From contig NZ_FZPD01000003.1 of NCBI RefSeq assembly GCF_900188325.1, forward strand, positions 434,001 through 498,000: a stretch of 64,000 nucleotides of DNA, in the 5' to 3' direction. This document shows positions 33,719 through 43,538 of this stretch, one piece after another (the first letter of the stretch is position 1; each line of letters begins with the position of its first letter). The notes beneath the pieces were generated by a model. That model did no database searches, had not been told where the DNA came from, and worked only from the letters and a program-made list of their open reading frames with translations. A program made the translations under genes and the position numbers. The DNA comes from Ekhidna lutea. Lineage in GTDB: Bacteria; Bacteroidota; Bacteroidia; Cytophagales; Cyclobacteriaceae.

Positions 33719-34189
33719 TCACTTAAGGGCAAGCTTCTCTCTGATTTTTGTCACCTTCTCTTCGGCACGCTCTTCCAGAGGATGACTAAATAAAAAATAT
33801 TTATCTCCATTATCCAATTTTAGATAGGCACGATATTCGTGATTGGCGACTACATTGGATTGATTTGAAAGTGAATACATGGTTTGCTTTGTTTTCACTT
33901 TATTGAGGAAGATTTTTTCAATCGAATGATATTTTACCGGTTTCCCTAACTTTTTCCCCATTGTCCACACGCCATCAAAAATGGTTTTATGCTCTTCGTC
34001 TACTATGATAACATTTGTGGCAAACCATAATGCCGGCAGAAATGACGAGATGGCGATGGCAATAAGAATAGACCAGGGTTCCGGCAGCATGTCCATTAAT
34101 TTAATGGTGATGACAACCATGATTATGACACTTACAAATCTGATTGGAAGATTGACAGCTTTACCTTTGTTTATTCGAATGATCCTCAT
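33719..34189 (-). CDS. Two-TM membrane protein with PH-like C-terminal region
   Basis: 156 residues, unrecognised. A basic N-terminus (MRIIRINKGKAVNLP) is followed by two TM segments (about 17-36 and 42-62), then a soluble beta-rich domain (VDEEHKTIFDGVW ... YRAYLKLDNGDKYFLFSH). The layout is the same as that of the 4893-5306 protein. It diverges from the Lon-domain gene by about 50 bases. Confidence 0.7.
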   Translation of the reverse strand: MRIIRINKGKAVNLPIRFVSVIIMVVITIKLMDMLPEPWSILIAIAISSFLPALWFATNVIIVDEEHKTIFDGVWTMGKKLGKPVKYHSIEKIFLNKVKTKQTMYSLSNQSNVVANHEYRAYLKLDNGDKYFLFSHPLEERAEEKVTKIREKLALK

Positions 34190-34238
34190 GAATGATCGAA
34201 TCTACTAAACTATTTTCGCACTATTGAGTTTTTTCATT

Positions 34239-34865
34239 ATGAGTGAACTTGCACTTTTTCCATTGAATATTGTCCCTTTCCCGGGAGAACCTCTTAACCT
34301 GCATATTTTCGAGCCCCGATATAAGCAGTTGGTGGCTGATTGTCTGCGAGACGGGTCCACTTTTGGAATACCATCCTATGTGTTGAATAAAATTGAATTG
34401 GGCACAGAAGTGAAAATCATGGATGTGACCAAAAAGTATAAGGATGGAAGGATGGATATCAAAACGATAGGATTGGAGACCATCAAGGTGCTGGATTTTC
34501 AGAACCCATGGAAAGACAAAGAATATGCTGGTGGTGAGGTAGAATATGTTATTTCCAAAGATGTCCGGGACATTTCGCTTTTAGTCCAGTTTAAGGAAAA
34601 AGTAGCCGAACTATTTACCTGGCTTGGAGAGACTGATTTACCCGATGTTTCGGACGTTCAATCAGTTTTTGATATTGGACATAAAATCGGGCTAAAGCCG
34701 GGGGAGGAGTACCAACTACTGGAAATGACCAGTGAAAATGAGCGGCTGAAATTTGGAATCTCTCACCTCGAGCAATTAATCCCTGCACTGGAACGTGCCC
34801 AGCATGCACAGGATCGAATTAAGCAAAATGGTCATTACAAGCACCTGGACCCACTGAAATTTTGA
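34239..34865 (+). CDS. Lon N-terminal (substrate-binding) domain protein
   Basis: 208 residues from ATG 34239 (MSELALFPLNIVPFPGEPLN); a TTG five codons earlier is less likely. The whole protein is a Lon-type LAN/PUA-like domain (ALFPLNIVPFPGE, HIFEPRYKQLV, TFGIP) with a helical C-terminal bundle and no AAA or protease part. In many bacteria such proteins stand alone; the function is not settled. It lies about 60 bases ahead of nuoA in the same direction. Confidence 0.9.
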   Translation: MSELALFPLNIVPFPGEPLNLHIFEPRYKQLVADCLRDGSTFGIPSYVLNKIELGTEVKIMDVTKKYKDGRMDIKTIGLETIKVLDFQNPWKDKEYAGGEVEYVISKDVRDISLLVQFKEKVAELFTWLGETDLPDVSDVQSVFDIGHKIGLKPGEEYQLLEMTSENERLKFGISHLEQLIPALERAQHAQDRIKQNGHYKHLDPLKF

Positions 34866-34927
34866 CTTAAAATCAACTAGGTACTAGTTTTTTAGCTATC
34901 TCACCGATTCCGTATTAATTTCCCATC

Positions 34928-35386
34928 ATGATCCAAATCAGCGGTTTTGGTACGGTTCTGCTTTTTATCGTAGGAGGGATTGGGTTTCTGATGATAACCC
35001 TTTTGGTAGGTAAACTTTTACGTCCGAATAATCCCACTACTGAAAAGCAAACCACTTATGAGTCAGGAGAGGAGCCGTCTGGGACTGCCTGGGGCCAGTT
35101 CAATGTGCGTTTCTACATAGTCGCATTAATTTTCCTTCTATTCGAGGCGGAACTCATCTTTCTTTTTCCATGGGCCACTGTTTTTGGAGACGAACAATTG
35201 ATTGCAGAGTCCGATGGGCTTTGGGCCCAATTCTCAATGATCGAGACCTTCATTTTCATTGGAATTCTTTTGGTGGGATTGGCGTATGTATGGTCAAAGG
35301 GAATGCTGGAGTGGGTCCGACCAAAACCCAAAGCATCTGATTTCAAATCCAGGATTCCTGAAAGTGCTTATAAAGATTTTAAATGA
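34928..35386 (+). CDS. nuoA: NADH-quinone oxidoreductase subunit A
   Basis: 152 residues, three TM segments (about 7-28, 60-80, 98-118). Family signature [20 protein letters not shown] (about 44-63) and the acidic [12 protein letters not shown]. Membrane subunit of complex I at the quinone-site junction. Its stop overlaps the nuoB start (ATGA). Confidence 0.95.
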   Translation: MIQISGFGTVLLFIVGGIGFLMITLLVGKLLRPNNPTTEKQTTYESGEEPSGTAWGQFNVRFYIVALIFLLFEAELIFLFPWATVFGDEQLIAESDGLWAQFSMIETFIFIGILLVGLAYVWSKGMLEWVRPKPKASDFKSRIPESAYKDFK

Positions 35387-35922
35387 AGCAGGAAGAAAAT
35401 ATATCATTAGGTGGCCTGAAAACCGGTGAAGGTGGAATCATTATCTCAAAATTGGATGATCTGTTAAACTGGTCCAGACTGAGTAGCCTTTGGCCGGTTG
35501 GGTTTGGCTTGGCTTGCTGTGCCATTGAGTTTATGTCCACTGCTTCTTCTGCTTACGATCTGGATCGGTTTGGAGTGATTCCCAGAAATTCTCCAAGGCA
35601 GGCAGATGTGATGATTGTATCCGGTACGGTCACCTTCAAAATGGCTGATAGGGTGAAGCGCTTATATGAGCAAATGGCTGATCCAAAATATGTCATCTCG
35701 ATGGGATCATGTGCTAATTGCGGAGGCCCTTATTGGGAGCATGGCTACCATGTACTGAAAGGTGTGGATCGGGTAATTCCTGTTGATGTGTATGTTCCGG
35801 GGTGCCCACCAAGGCCGGAAGCGCTTATTGGAGGGTTCTTAAAACTTCAGGAAAAAATCAGAACGGAATCCATAATGAGACCAAAAGCACTGGAGAAATT
35901 AATGAAGAAAGATGCAGTTTGA
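35383..35922 (+). CDS. nuoB: NADH-quinone oxidoreductase subunit B
   Basis: 179 residues. Ligands of the N2 4Fe-4S cluster: the CC pair of [10 protein letters not shown] (about 44-53), C in [11 protein letters not shown] and C in [11 protein letters not shown]. It carries electrons to quinone. It overlaps nuoA by four bases and nuoC by eleven. Confidence 0.96.
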   Translation: MKQEENISLGGLKTGEGGIIISKLDDLLNWSRLSSLWPVGFGLACCAIEFMSTASSAYDLDRFGVIPRNSPRQADVMIVSGTVTFKMADRVKRLYEQMADPKYVISMGSCANCGGPYWEHGYHVLKGVDRVIPVDVYVPGCPPRPEALIGGFLKLQEKIRTESIMRPKALEKLMKKDAV

Positions 35923-36394
35923 AGAAATTAAATCCCTGATCGAAAAAGAGCTTTCCGGTTCCGTTCTAGGAGAGGATTTAATATCAACTCCGAAAGCTTT
36001 GCTGATTGACTCAAGTCAGATTAAAAGCGTTTGTGAATTTCTTCATACTCATGAAAAAACCTACTTCGATTCGCTTTCCTGTTTGACAGGCCTGGACAAT
36101 GGAGAAGAGGCAAATACGATGGAGGTGATTTATCATATGTACAGCATTCCATTCGATCTTCATTTAACACTTCGAGTGGCACTTGACAGATCAAAACCAA
36201 CAGTTGATTCAGTTACTGACATTTGGAAAACAGCAGACTGGCATGAGCGCGAAGCGTATGATCTATTGGGCATTCAATTTAAAGGTCACCCGGATTTAAG
36301 GAGAATTTTATTGCCCGATGATTGGGAGGGATATCCGCTGAGAAAAGATTATGTAGAGCAGGAGAAGTACCATGAAGTAAAAGTGAAATATTGA
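35912..36394 (+). CDS. nuoC: NADH-quinone oxidoreductase subunit C
   Basis: 160 residues, the 30-kDa subunit. Signature [18 protein letters not shown] (about 110-127) followed by [18 protein letters not shown]. Peripheral arm subunit that packs against NuoD. It is a separate gene here, not fused to nuoD as in Escherichia coli. It starts inside the end of nuoB. Confidence 0.96.
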   Translation: MQFEEIKSLIEKELSGSVLGEDLISTPKALLIDSSQIKSVCEFLHTHEKTYFDSLSCLTGLDNGEEANTMEVIYHMYSIPFDLHLTLRVALDRSKPTVDSVTDIWKTADWHEREAYDLLGIQFKGHPDLRRILLPDDWEGYPLRKDYVEQEKYHEVKVKY

Positions 36395-36397
36395 ATC

Positions 36398-37591
36398 ATG
36401 GTTGAATCATTTCTTACCAAATCTGAGCCATTAAAGTACAAGGAGGAGAATCTCAAAACAGAAGAGATGATCATCAACCTTGGTCCGCAGCATCCGTCAA
36501 CTCACGGAGTACTAAGGTTAGAGGTGGTGACAGATGGTGAGATTGTAGTGGATGTGATTCCGCATCTGGGATACCTGCACCGCTGCTTTGAGAAACATGC
36601 AGAGTCTTTGCCATATAATCAGACAATTCCATACACAGATAGGATGGACTATGTAGCCGCCATGAATAATGAATGGGCGTTTGTGATGGGAGCTGAGCGA
36701 ATGCTTGGAATCGATAAAGAGATACCAAAACGGGTAGAATATATCCGGGTGTTGGTTTCTGAGCTCAACAGAATTGCAGCTCACTTCATCGCCATTGGCA
36801 CCTACGGGATGGATATCGGCGCATTTACACCATTCCTATGGATGATGCGTGATCGGGAGCATATTCTCCGGATGCTGGAATGGGCCAGTGGAGCTCGAAT
36901 GCTTTACAATTACATCTGGGTCGGTGGACTATTTTATGATCTTCCGGTTGGTTTTGAAGAGCGAGCAAAAGAATTTGTAGACTACCTAAAGCCAAAACTC
37001 AAAGATTCCGAAACACTCCTAATCAACAACAAAATATTTATTGAGCGTACAGTCAATGTAGGAGTGTTGCCACGAGATTTAGCCATCAACTATGGGGTGA
37101 CTGGTCCAATGTTGAGAGGCTCTGGTTTGCGATTTGACCTAAGAAAAGTAGATGGTTACAGTGTATATCCTGAATTGGATTTTGAAGTCCCGGTTGGGAC
37201 TGGAAAAATGGGAACAGTTGGAGATTGCTGGGATCGAAACTGGGTGAGGTATGAGGAGTGCTGGCAATCGATAAAGATTATTGAACAATGTGTGGAAAAA
37301 CTCTCGGGTGAACACAAGCGCACCAAAGAATTTGATCCCCGAGCGATGGTACCTAAAAAAATCAGACCGAAAGCACAGGATTTTTATGTTCGGGCAGAAA
37401 ACCCCAAAGGCGAATTGGGTTATTTCTTCCGAGCAGATGGTCGATCTGACCAACCGCTTAGATGTAAAGCACGGGCACCCAGCTTTAGTAATTTGTCAGT
37501 AATTGCTGAAATCAGCAAAGGATGTATGCTGGGAGATTTATTTGCAATTCTGGGATCAATGGATTTAAATATGGGTGAAGTAGATCGCTAA
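36398..37591 (+). CDS. nuoD: NADH-quinone oxidoreductase subunit D
   Basis: 397 residues, the 49-kDa subunit. [18 protein letters not shown] near 27-44 forms part of the quinone cavity (H-S-T-H loop), HRCFEKHAE and the C-terminal MGEVDR are typical. The start 3 bases after nuoC makes the set ABCD one operon. No nuoE or later gene follows; the next gene is an NAD(P)HX repair enzyme. Confidence 0.96.
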   Translation: MVESFLTKSEPLKYKEENLKTEEMIINLGPQHPSTHGVLRLEVVTDGEIVVDVIPHLGYLHRCFEKHAESLPYNQTIPYTDRMDYVAAMNNEWAFVMGAERMLGIDKEIPKRVEYIRVLVSELNRIAAHFIAIGTYGMDIGAFTPFLWMMRDREHILRMLEWASGARMLYNYIWVGGLFYDLPVGFEERAKEFVDYLKPKLKDSETLLINNKIFIERTVNVGVLPRDLAINYGVTGPMLRGSGLRFDLRKVDGYSVYPELDFEVPVGTGKMGTVGDCWDRNWVRYEECWQSIKIIEQCVEKLSGEHKRTKEFDPRAMVPKKIRPKAQDFYVRAENPKGELGYFFRADGRSDQPLRCKARAPSFSNLSVIAEISKGCMLGDLFAILGSMDLNMGEVDR

Positions 37592-37596
37592 TCACT

Positions 37597-39093
37597 ATGA
37601 AAGTCCTTACTTCTGAACAAATACGGGCAGCCGATCAGTACACGATCAAGCATGAGCCGATTTCATCACTTGATCTGATGGAGCGTGCAAGCGAGAAGTT
37701 TGTACTGAAATTCATGCAGATCAATCGGGAGAATAGGCCTGTTCGGATTTTTTGCGGAGTTGGTAATAATGGTGGAGATGGTCTCGCAATTGGGAGACTT
37801 TTAAAGGATAAAGGATGGGATGTGTATTTATACATCGTAGGAAATACACGGAAAGGGTCTGAAGATTTTAAAGCTAATCTCGAGCGCTCAGGGCTTTATG
37901 CTGTTCTAAATAAAGAAATCGATCTTCCGAAAATAAACGATTCTGATATTGTCATTGATGGTTTATTTGGCTCAGGACTTTCTCGTCCGCTAGATGGTTT
38001 TTATCGTGAGGTTGTGGAATTTTTAAATGGTCATCAATGCACCAAGGTCTCGATAGATATAGCTTCCGGACTCTACGCGAATCAAGCAATGCCAGGTGAT
38101 GCTGTTGCATTTAAACCGGATTTCACACTTTCTTTTCAGGTACCAAAACTTGCGTTTTTTCTTCCTGACTGCCACCCATACGTTGGTGAGTGGTGTTTGC
38201 TGGATATTGGACTAAACCAGTCATTCATTCAAAAGCAGGAATCGAACATATTCCAATCTGAGCTGAAGGATATTTCTCCACTTTTTCCCGTTAGAGAAAA
38301 ATTTATTCATAAGAATAAAGCTGGACGCCTGATGATTGCCGCAGGTAGCAAAGGAAAAATGGGGGCAGCAATATTATGTGCAAGAGCTGCATTTAAGTCG
38401 GGAGTTGGACTTGTAAACATTTGCTCCCCAAAATGTGGAGTTGATATTTTACAGGTGACAATTCCTGAAGCTATGGTAGTAGATGGAAAAGGAGCCAATG
38501 AAATTCATAGTTTTCCTAAAACAGAAGATACAATTTTGATTGGCCCGGGGCTGGGAACAAAACCAAAGACCATTGATGCATTCGAAAAGCTTTTGAAGAC
38601 AACAGATAAGCCAATGGTTATAGATGCAGATGGATTGAACATATTGTCGAAGAAAAAATCATTGTTAAAACTGGTTCCCAAAGAGTCTATTTTGACACCA
38701 CACCCCGGAGAGTTTAAACGCTTAGTTGGTGAATGGAAAAATGACTTTGACAGACTTTATAAACTCCAGAACTTTTGTGTAAAGCATGAGTTCAATGTTG
38801 TTTTAAAAGGGGCCTACTCTGCTGTTTGCAACTCGACAGGTGATGTTCACTTTAATCCTACTGGCAACTCCGGTTTGGCTACTGCGGGAAGTGGCGATGT
38901 TTTGGCAGGAATTATTGGGGCTTTGCTGTCTCAAAGTTTGAAACCATTTGATGCATTAAGGTTAGGGGTCTACTTGCATGGTGCAGCCGGAGATGAAGCG
39001 GGTAGGTCATTAGAATCACCTTGGATTCAAGCCTCCGATATTGTCAACTTTTTACCAAAAGGGATAAGCTCACTTCTGAATAGAGCGATTTAG
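37597..39093 (+). CDS. nnr: Bifunctional NAD(P)HX epimerase / ADP-dependent NAD(P)HX dehydratase
   Basis: 498 residues. N-terminal YjeF_N epimerase domain (about 1-215; GVGNNGGDGLAIGRLL near 54-69, DGLFGSGLSRPLDG), C-terminal carbohydrate-kinase-like dehydratase (about 225-498; GPGLGTKP, LTPHPGEFKRL, GNSGLATAGSGDVLAG). It repairs hydrated NADH and NADPH. It starts 5 bases after nuoD, so a damaged-NADH repair enzyme is made together with a complex I block. Confidence 0.95.
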   Translation: MKVLTSEQIRAADQYTIKHEPISSLDLMERASEKFVLKFMQINRENRPVRIFCGVGNNGGDGLAIGRLLKDKGWDVYLYIVGNTRKGSEDFKANLERSGLYAVLNKEIDLPKINDSDIVIDGLFGSGLSRPLDGFYREVVEFLNGHQCTKVSIDIASGLYANQAMPGDAVAFKPDFTLSFQVPKLAFFLPDCHPYVGEWCLLDIGLNQSFIQKQESNIFQSELKDISPLFPVREKFIHKNKAGRLMIAAGSKGKMGAAILCARAAFKSGVGLVNICSPKCGVDILQVTIPEAMVVDGKGANEIHSFPKTEDTILIGPGLGTKPKTIDAFEKLLKTTDKPMVIDADGLNILSKKKSLLKLVPKESILTPHPGEFKRLVGEWKNDFDRLYKLQNFCVKHEFNVVLKGAYSAVCNSTGDVHFNPTGNSGLATAGSGDVLAGIIGALLSQSLKPFDALRLGVYLHGAAGDEAGRSLESPWIQASDIVNFLPKGISSLLNRAI

Positions 39094-39266
39094 ACCAATC
39101 TGTAAAAAAAATCGATCAAAGATAAAATCCACTCCTAATAGGTTAAAATCAATTCCTTCTGTAAAAAATCCTACGAGAAATAGGCTGGTTAACGTTAATT
39201 AACGATTATTATTTTTAAGCCATAAGGAACAATATGAAAAAAAATGCGTAATTTGTATACTATACA

Positions 39267-39596
39267 ATGCGCAATAAACTGATCATATTAACGTTCGCTC
39301 TCGCCCTTAGCGGGACGACCCTGGCACAGGGAGGATCAGATTTGCAAGAAATTAAGGTTAGCATTTACCCAAACCCAGCGGTAGAATCAATCGTTGTTGA
39401 GTTTGATCGAAACCTTGATAACCCCGAGTTTGAGCTTAATTCTATGATAGGTAATAAGCTTACCATAAGACCTGAAGAGGTTGGTATTGGTAAATACAAA
39501 ATCCCAGTGAAGGAGCTGGCTACTGGGTATTATTTTCTGATTGTTAAAGATGAAGAAAAACGATTTCGAAAAGCTTTCAAATTCTTAAAGCACTAA
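39267..39596 (+). CDS. Small secreted protein consisting of a T9SS sorting domain
   Basis: 109 residues. Signal peptide (IILTFALALSGTTLAQ, about 5-20) followed directly by a type A T9SS C-terminal domain: IYPNPAVESIVVEF (about 33-46), then GNKLTI, and the final GYYFLIVKDEEKRFRKAFKFLK. Normally this domain is the last 80 residues of a large cargo protein; here it is nearly the whole mature protein. A terminator follows at once. It may be a decoy, a stub left from a larger protein, or a small surface protein in its own right. Confidence 0.85.
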   Translation: MRNKLIILTFALALSGTTLAQGGSDLQEIKVSIYPNPAVESIVVEFDRNLDNPEFELNSMIGNKLTIRPEEVGIGKYKIPVKELATGYYFLIVKDEEKRFRKAFKFLKH

Positions 39597-39612
39597 TTTT
39601 TTAAAGACATTA

Positions 39613-39648
39613 AAAAAACCTCTTGCTAAACAAGAGGTTTTTCTTTTT
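39613..39648. terminator. Bidirectional rho-independent terminator
   Basis: AAAACCTCTTG-CTAAA-CAAGAGGTTTT, a perfect 11-bp stem with T-runs on both strands (TTTTTCTTTTT on the plus side, AAAAAAA before it). It serves the sorting-domain gene and the converging DUF2723 gene. Confidence 0.9.
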
Positions 39649-39665
39649 AAATGCTGTTCAAACTA

Positions 39666-42626
39666 TTATCCACCAGCCTGCAGTTGTGAGTAGTATGAGT
39701 TGAATAGCTCTTCATACGCTGCAGCCTTTTCTCTTTCGCCGTTTGCTCGGTAAGCCCTCGCTAGCTCATTCAAAGAAAGTAGATGTTTTTGAAGCTCATT
39801 CGTTTCAGGACTATCGGTTGCGAAGTAAAAGTCCAGCCATTGAGAAGCGTTCTCCGAAGTGATTTCAGCAACATAATCTGCAAGCTCAGGCTCACCTACT
39901 TTTAATAGCATGCCTACTTGCTGCACGCTAAAGAAGTCTAGTGGCACAGCTTCATTAGGCATCACTTCCAGACATTTTTTCAGGACCTCAGCAGCTCGTG
40001 CATAGTCACCTTCATTAATCAGATTTTCAGCCAGTGTATTGAAAGTTGATCTTGAGTTCAAAACAAAACCCGTGTAATCTTGTGTGTAGTAAACGCTTGG
40101 GTCATCCAGGTTTGTCCAGGTGAATTTGTTCATCACATTGTCATACATCACTTCGGTATTGACCGGATATCCTGAACGGGAATTAGCATTTCGAATTGGA
40201 AGAACTCTGTATGCCATTCCTTCTTGAACCACATTTTGTCTTAAGTCAAAATTGAGTTGAGCAATAGAAGTATTATTCAAATAGATTGGACGTTCCCAAT
40301 TGGAGTTTATTAGTAAATCCAGAAACGCCAGGTCTTTCTTCTCAAGTGCTCTTCCTTTTACTTTCAACACCATACGATCTACAATTTGATCATGCATGTC
40401 TTCCGGCACGATCTGCTTTGCTTTTTCAGTATCTACGTCAATAAAAAGCGTACGTGCAGGAACAGAATTGTAAGCACTTATAGACGTAGGGATTTGCAAT
40501 CCGGGATTTTCATCCTCAATAAATTTCAACAAAAGTTTAGCATTGATCGCATTTCCCTGAAGCTCATCGCGTTCGTAAACAGGCAAGTAATCATTTAGTC
40601 CTCCTTGCTGATAATGGCCAATTGGTAATCCGTAAGGAAGTGGATCAGATTCATAAGCTTGTCTGGCTGATTGCTGAATGTACCAGTCCGTATTGTAATA
40701 GCTAAGGACAAGCACTCTTACATCCGTCCTGAATCCTTCAACCTCCTGTGCATACCATAGCGGGAATGTGTCATTATCTCCACCCGTAAAAATGATGCCA
40801 TTTGGAGCCACTGACGATAAGTAATTTTTAGCCGCATCCACAGAAAAATAACGATCTGAACGGTCGTGATCGTCCCAGTTTTCGCTTGCCATTAGAGCTG
40901 GAATTGATAAACCTATGACTGTTGCAAGCACAGCAGCTATTTTTTTCTGCTTCGAAATGTTTTTGAGTATATCGTAAAGGGCAAGTACTCCAAACCCTAT
41001 CCATATTGTGAAAATGTAAAATGAGCCGGCATAGATGTAGTCTCGTTCACGTGGCTCCACCGGTGGTGTGTTTAGGTAAAGAACAATGGCAATACCGGTC
41101 ATGAAAAATAGTAATGCGGTTGCCGAAAAGAGTTTTACATCTTTTTTGTACTGAATGAACATCCCAAATAATCCTAGCAATAATGGAAGCCCGAAATAAA
41201 TATTTCGTCCCTTATTGCTCGCTAAAATATCAGGTAGCTTCTCAAATGCTCCAGATATTCCAACCCAACCTGCACCCTGAATGTCACTTTCTCTACCAGA
41301 AAAATTCCACATAAAGTATCTGAAATACTGATGCCCTAGCTGATGCACAATCAGGTAGTAGAAATTATCCCCCCAACTCGGTTTTTCTCCTTCCTTTAAT
41401 CCTGTTACCTGCCTGTATTTTCTGATATGGTTCGGGGCTGAACTATACATCCTCGGTAGGATAGTGGTATGCTTTGGATCATAAACCTGCGTGACCTTAT
41501 AATCCTTTATTACATACTCATCATCACCTCTCATGTAAACAGGAGAGCCTTTTTTATTTTCTATTAGGTCTGCTGTATAATAGGGACCTTTAAATAGCGG
41601 ACGGCTACCGTACTGTTCCCTTTTTAGGTAGGAAACGAACGAGATGATTTCCTCAGGATTGTTCTCATCGATAGGTGGATTGTAATTGCTCCTAATCACA
41701 GCAATTGCATATGAAGAGTAACCAATAAGAATAAATGCCAGCGCTAATAAAGATGTATTTAAAACGTACTTGTTATGCTTAATGGAATAATGAATGCCGT
41801 AAACAAGACCCCCTAAGACTAAAAGGCCAAAGAAGATCACTCCAGATCCAAATGGAAGGCCGAGGCTATTCACAAAGAAGATCTCAATTTTTCCTGCCAT
41901 AGAAGGAAGGCCTGGAATAACTCCTTCCAGTACAATCAGAACGATAGCAGCAGATATCGCCATGGTATAAAAGATGCCTTTCTTAGTGACGTTCTCATAG
42001 TATTTGAAATAGACGATTAATCCTAGCACAGGAATGGCAACTAAGTTGAGTAAGTGCACGCCGATGGAAAGCCCCATCATATATGCGATCAGGATTAACC
42101 ATCGCGCTCTGTCTTGCTCTTTGCTCATATTTTCCCATTTGAGAATAGCCCAAAAAACGAAAGAGGTGAAGAACGCCGACATTCCATACACTTCAGCTTC
42201 AACGGCTGAAAACCAGAAAGAGTCTGAGAATGTACATGCCATCGCTCCAACAAGACCGGTCCCCATAATCGCTATCGTGTCAGCAGTTGTTTCTTCCCCT
42301 TTTTTGATTTTCATCACCCGCTTAGCCAGGTGTGTGATCGACCAGAATATAAAGAGCACGAAAAATGCACTACTTACTACACTGAGCATATTTACCCAAA
42401 ATGCAACTTGGGTTACGTCTCCTCCTGCAAGCATGGAAAACATGCGCCCGGTAAGTAAAAAGAAAGGTGCGCCCGGAGGGTGAGGCACTTCCAGCTTGTA
42501 CGAGCAAGCGATAAACTCACCTGCGTCCCAAAAAGAAGCTGTGGGCTCTACAGTAAGGCAATAGGTAATAAATGCGATCAAAAAGGCAATCCAGCCGGTG
42601 ATGATATTGATTTTTTGGTATCCCAT
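39666..42626 (-). CDS. DUF2723 family membrane glycosyltransferase (GT117-like)
   Basis: 986 residues from ATG 42626 (MGYQKINIITGW); ATGs 4 and 11 codons upstream are possible. The N-terminal DUF2723 region shows TVEPTASFWDAGEFIACSYK and HPPGAPFFLLTGRM, with D and E placed as in GT-C catalytic loops, then about 12 TM segments to residue 580. A large periplasmic part follows with GGDNDTFPLWYAQE, and the C-terminus is TPR-like (INEGDYARAAEVLKKCLEV). Family members in this phylum act in protein O-glycosylation or surface glycan work; the acceptor is not known here. Confidence 0.85.
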   Translation of the reverse strand: MGYQKINIITGWIAFLIAFITYCLTVEPTASFWDAGEFIACSYKLEVPHPPGAPFFLLTGRMFSMLAGGDVTQVAFWVNMLSVVSSAFFVLFIFWSITHLAKRVMKIKKGEETTADTIAIMGTGLVGAMACTFSDSFWFSAVEAEVYGMSAFFTSFVFWAILKWENMSKEQDRARWLILIAYMMGLSIGVHLLNLVAIPVLGLIVYFKYYENVTKKGIFYTMAISAAIVLIVLEGVIPGLPSMAGKIEIFFVNSLGLPFGSGVIFFGLLVLGGLVYGIHYSIKHNKYVLNTSLLALAFILIGYSSYAIAVIRSNYNPPIDENNPEEIISFVSYLKREQYGSRPLFKGPYYTADLIENKKGSPVYMRGDDEYVIKDYKVTQVYDPKHTTILPRMYSSAPNHIRKYRQVTGLKEGEKPSWGDNFYYLIVHQLGHQYFRYFMWNFSGRESDIQGAGWVGISGAFEKLPDILASNKGRNIYFGLPLLLGLFGMFIQYKKDVKLFSATALLFFMTGIAIVLYLNTPPVEPRERDYIYAGSFYIFTIWIGFGVLALYDILKNISKQKKIAAVLATVIGLSIPALMASENWDDHDRSDRYFSVDAAKNYLSSVAPNGIIFTGGDNDTFPLWYAQEVEGFRTDVRVLVLSYYNTDWYIQQSARQAYESDPLPYGLPIGHYQQGGLNDYLPVYERDELQGNAINAKLLLKFIEDENPGLQIPTSISAYNSVPARTLFIDVDTEKAKQIVPEDMHDQIVDRMVLKVKGRALEKKDLAFLDLLINSNWERPIYLNNTSIAQLNFDLRQNVVQEGMAYRVLPIRNANSRSGYPVNTEVMYDNVMNKFTWTNLDDPSVYYTQDYTGFVLNSRSTFNTLAENLINEGDYARAAEVLKKCLEVMPNEAVPLDFFSVQQVGMLLKVGEPELADYVAEITSENASQWLDFYFATDSPETNELQKHLLSLNELARAYRANGEREKAAAYEELFNSYYSQLQAGG

Positions 42627-42659
42627 AGTCGAATTCATGTGAAAGGGCGAAAATAGCAA

Positions 42660-42875
42660 TTAACCTGAAGATTTCAGGTGATTTGAACTGTCATTACAAA
42701 TTGACATGCAAGGTATTGAAAAATTGTACGTATTGAGGAGGTTTTACGCTAGCCCAGCAAAACGGATGAATTTTTTAACATCTTTTAAGCAAAGAAAGTA
42801 ACGGGGACGCCCTTACGCACCTTCCTTGCGGCCACACCGGCGCTGGCGGGTGGGCCGCTGGTCCTGCATATTTGA
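42660..42875. other. Spacer with a GC-rich hairpin
   Basis: Promoter side of the DUF2723 gene on the right-hand end of a 216-base gap. It includes TTACGCTAGCCCAGCA (about 42746) and a very GC-rich hairpin at 42828-42858: arms GCGGCC/GGCCGC, then CACC/GGTG with one bulged A and a 10-base loop. This 70-base patch stands out from the AT-rich surroundings and is not part of any frame I trust. Confidence 0.55.
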
Positions 42876-43523
42876 TCAATAAACGGCCAGGTAGAATGCC
42901 AGCCAGACAAAAAAGAATAGCACATAGGTGCTAAGGATAATGTACGTTGAAATTTTTAAGCTTTTCCCGCTAAGGAAATAGATACCAAATACAAGCGCTG
43001 GCCAGTATAAAGCTTCAAAAATATTTATTGACTTGAGTGGGTAATGCCACTTTGGTGCGATTTGTGTGTAATCAACAAGGTTAATGAGTGAAAATGGATA
43101 GAAAGCCATGTAGTCATTGTAGTCCGGGTCGGTATACATCAGTGTAAACCAAAGCACCTTTACTACCTCCGGCAAAAAGAAAATGATTTCGGCAAACATC
43201 ACCATTTTCCATAATTGATTGAAATGAAGACGATATCCAAACATGAAGCAGCCAATCCAAAGTGTGAGTGTGGTCCATGTCCACTTCCAGGCGAGGAAAA
43301 TAGGTACACTTAAATACTGAATGCCATATAAAATGTCAAATACCCATATATCTCCTCTTTCGTTTAGCACTTCAAAAGCCGCAATAGAATCTATGATGAA
43401 AATACGCTTAACAAAAAGTAATGCGATGTATGTCATGCAGATAATGAAAAACATACCTGCTACGTTGAAGTTGAACCAATCTTCAAGGAATTGCTTTCTG
43501 TATTTTTTAAACCGGTCGGTCAT
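42876..43523 (-). CDS. Polytopic membrane protein of unknown function
   Basis: 215 residues from ATG 43523 (MTDRFKKYRKQFLEDWFNF). Five or six TM segments (about 20-42, 63-82, 88-108, 115-135, 168-188, 195-215). Not recognised. Its start lies only 15 bases from the start of the divergent secreted TPR-like gene, so promoters of the two must overlap the coding sequences. Confidence 0.7.
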   Translation of the reverse strand: MTDRFKKYRKQFLEDWFNFNVAGMFFIICMTYIALLFVKRIFIIDSIAAFEVLNERGDIWVFDILYGIQYLSVPIFLAWKWTWTTLTLWIGCFMFGYRLHFNQLWKMVMFAEIIFFLPEVVKVLWFTLMYTDPDYNDYMAFYPFSLINLVDYTQIAPKWHYPLKSINIFEALYWPALVFGIYFLSGKSLKISTYIILSTYVLFFFVWLAFYLAVY

Positions 43524-43538
43524 ATAGATTTGCGTAAA

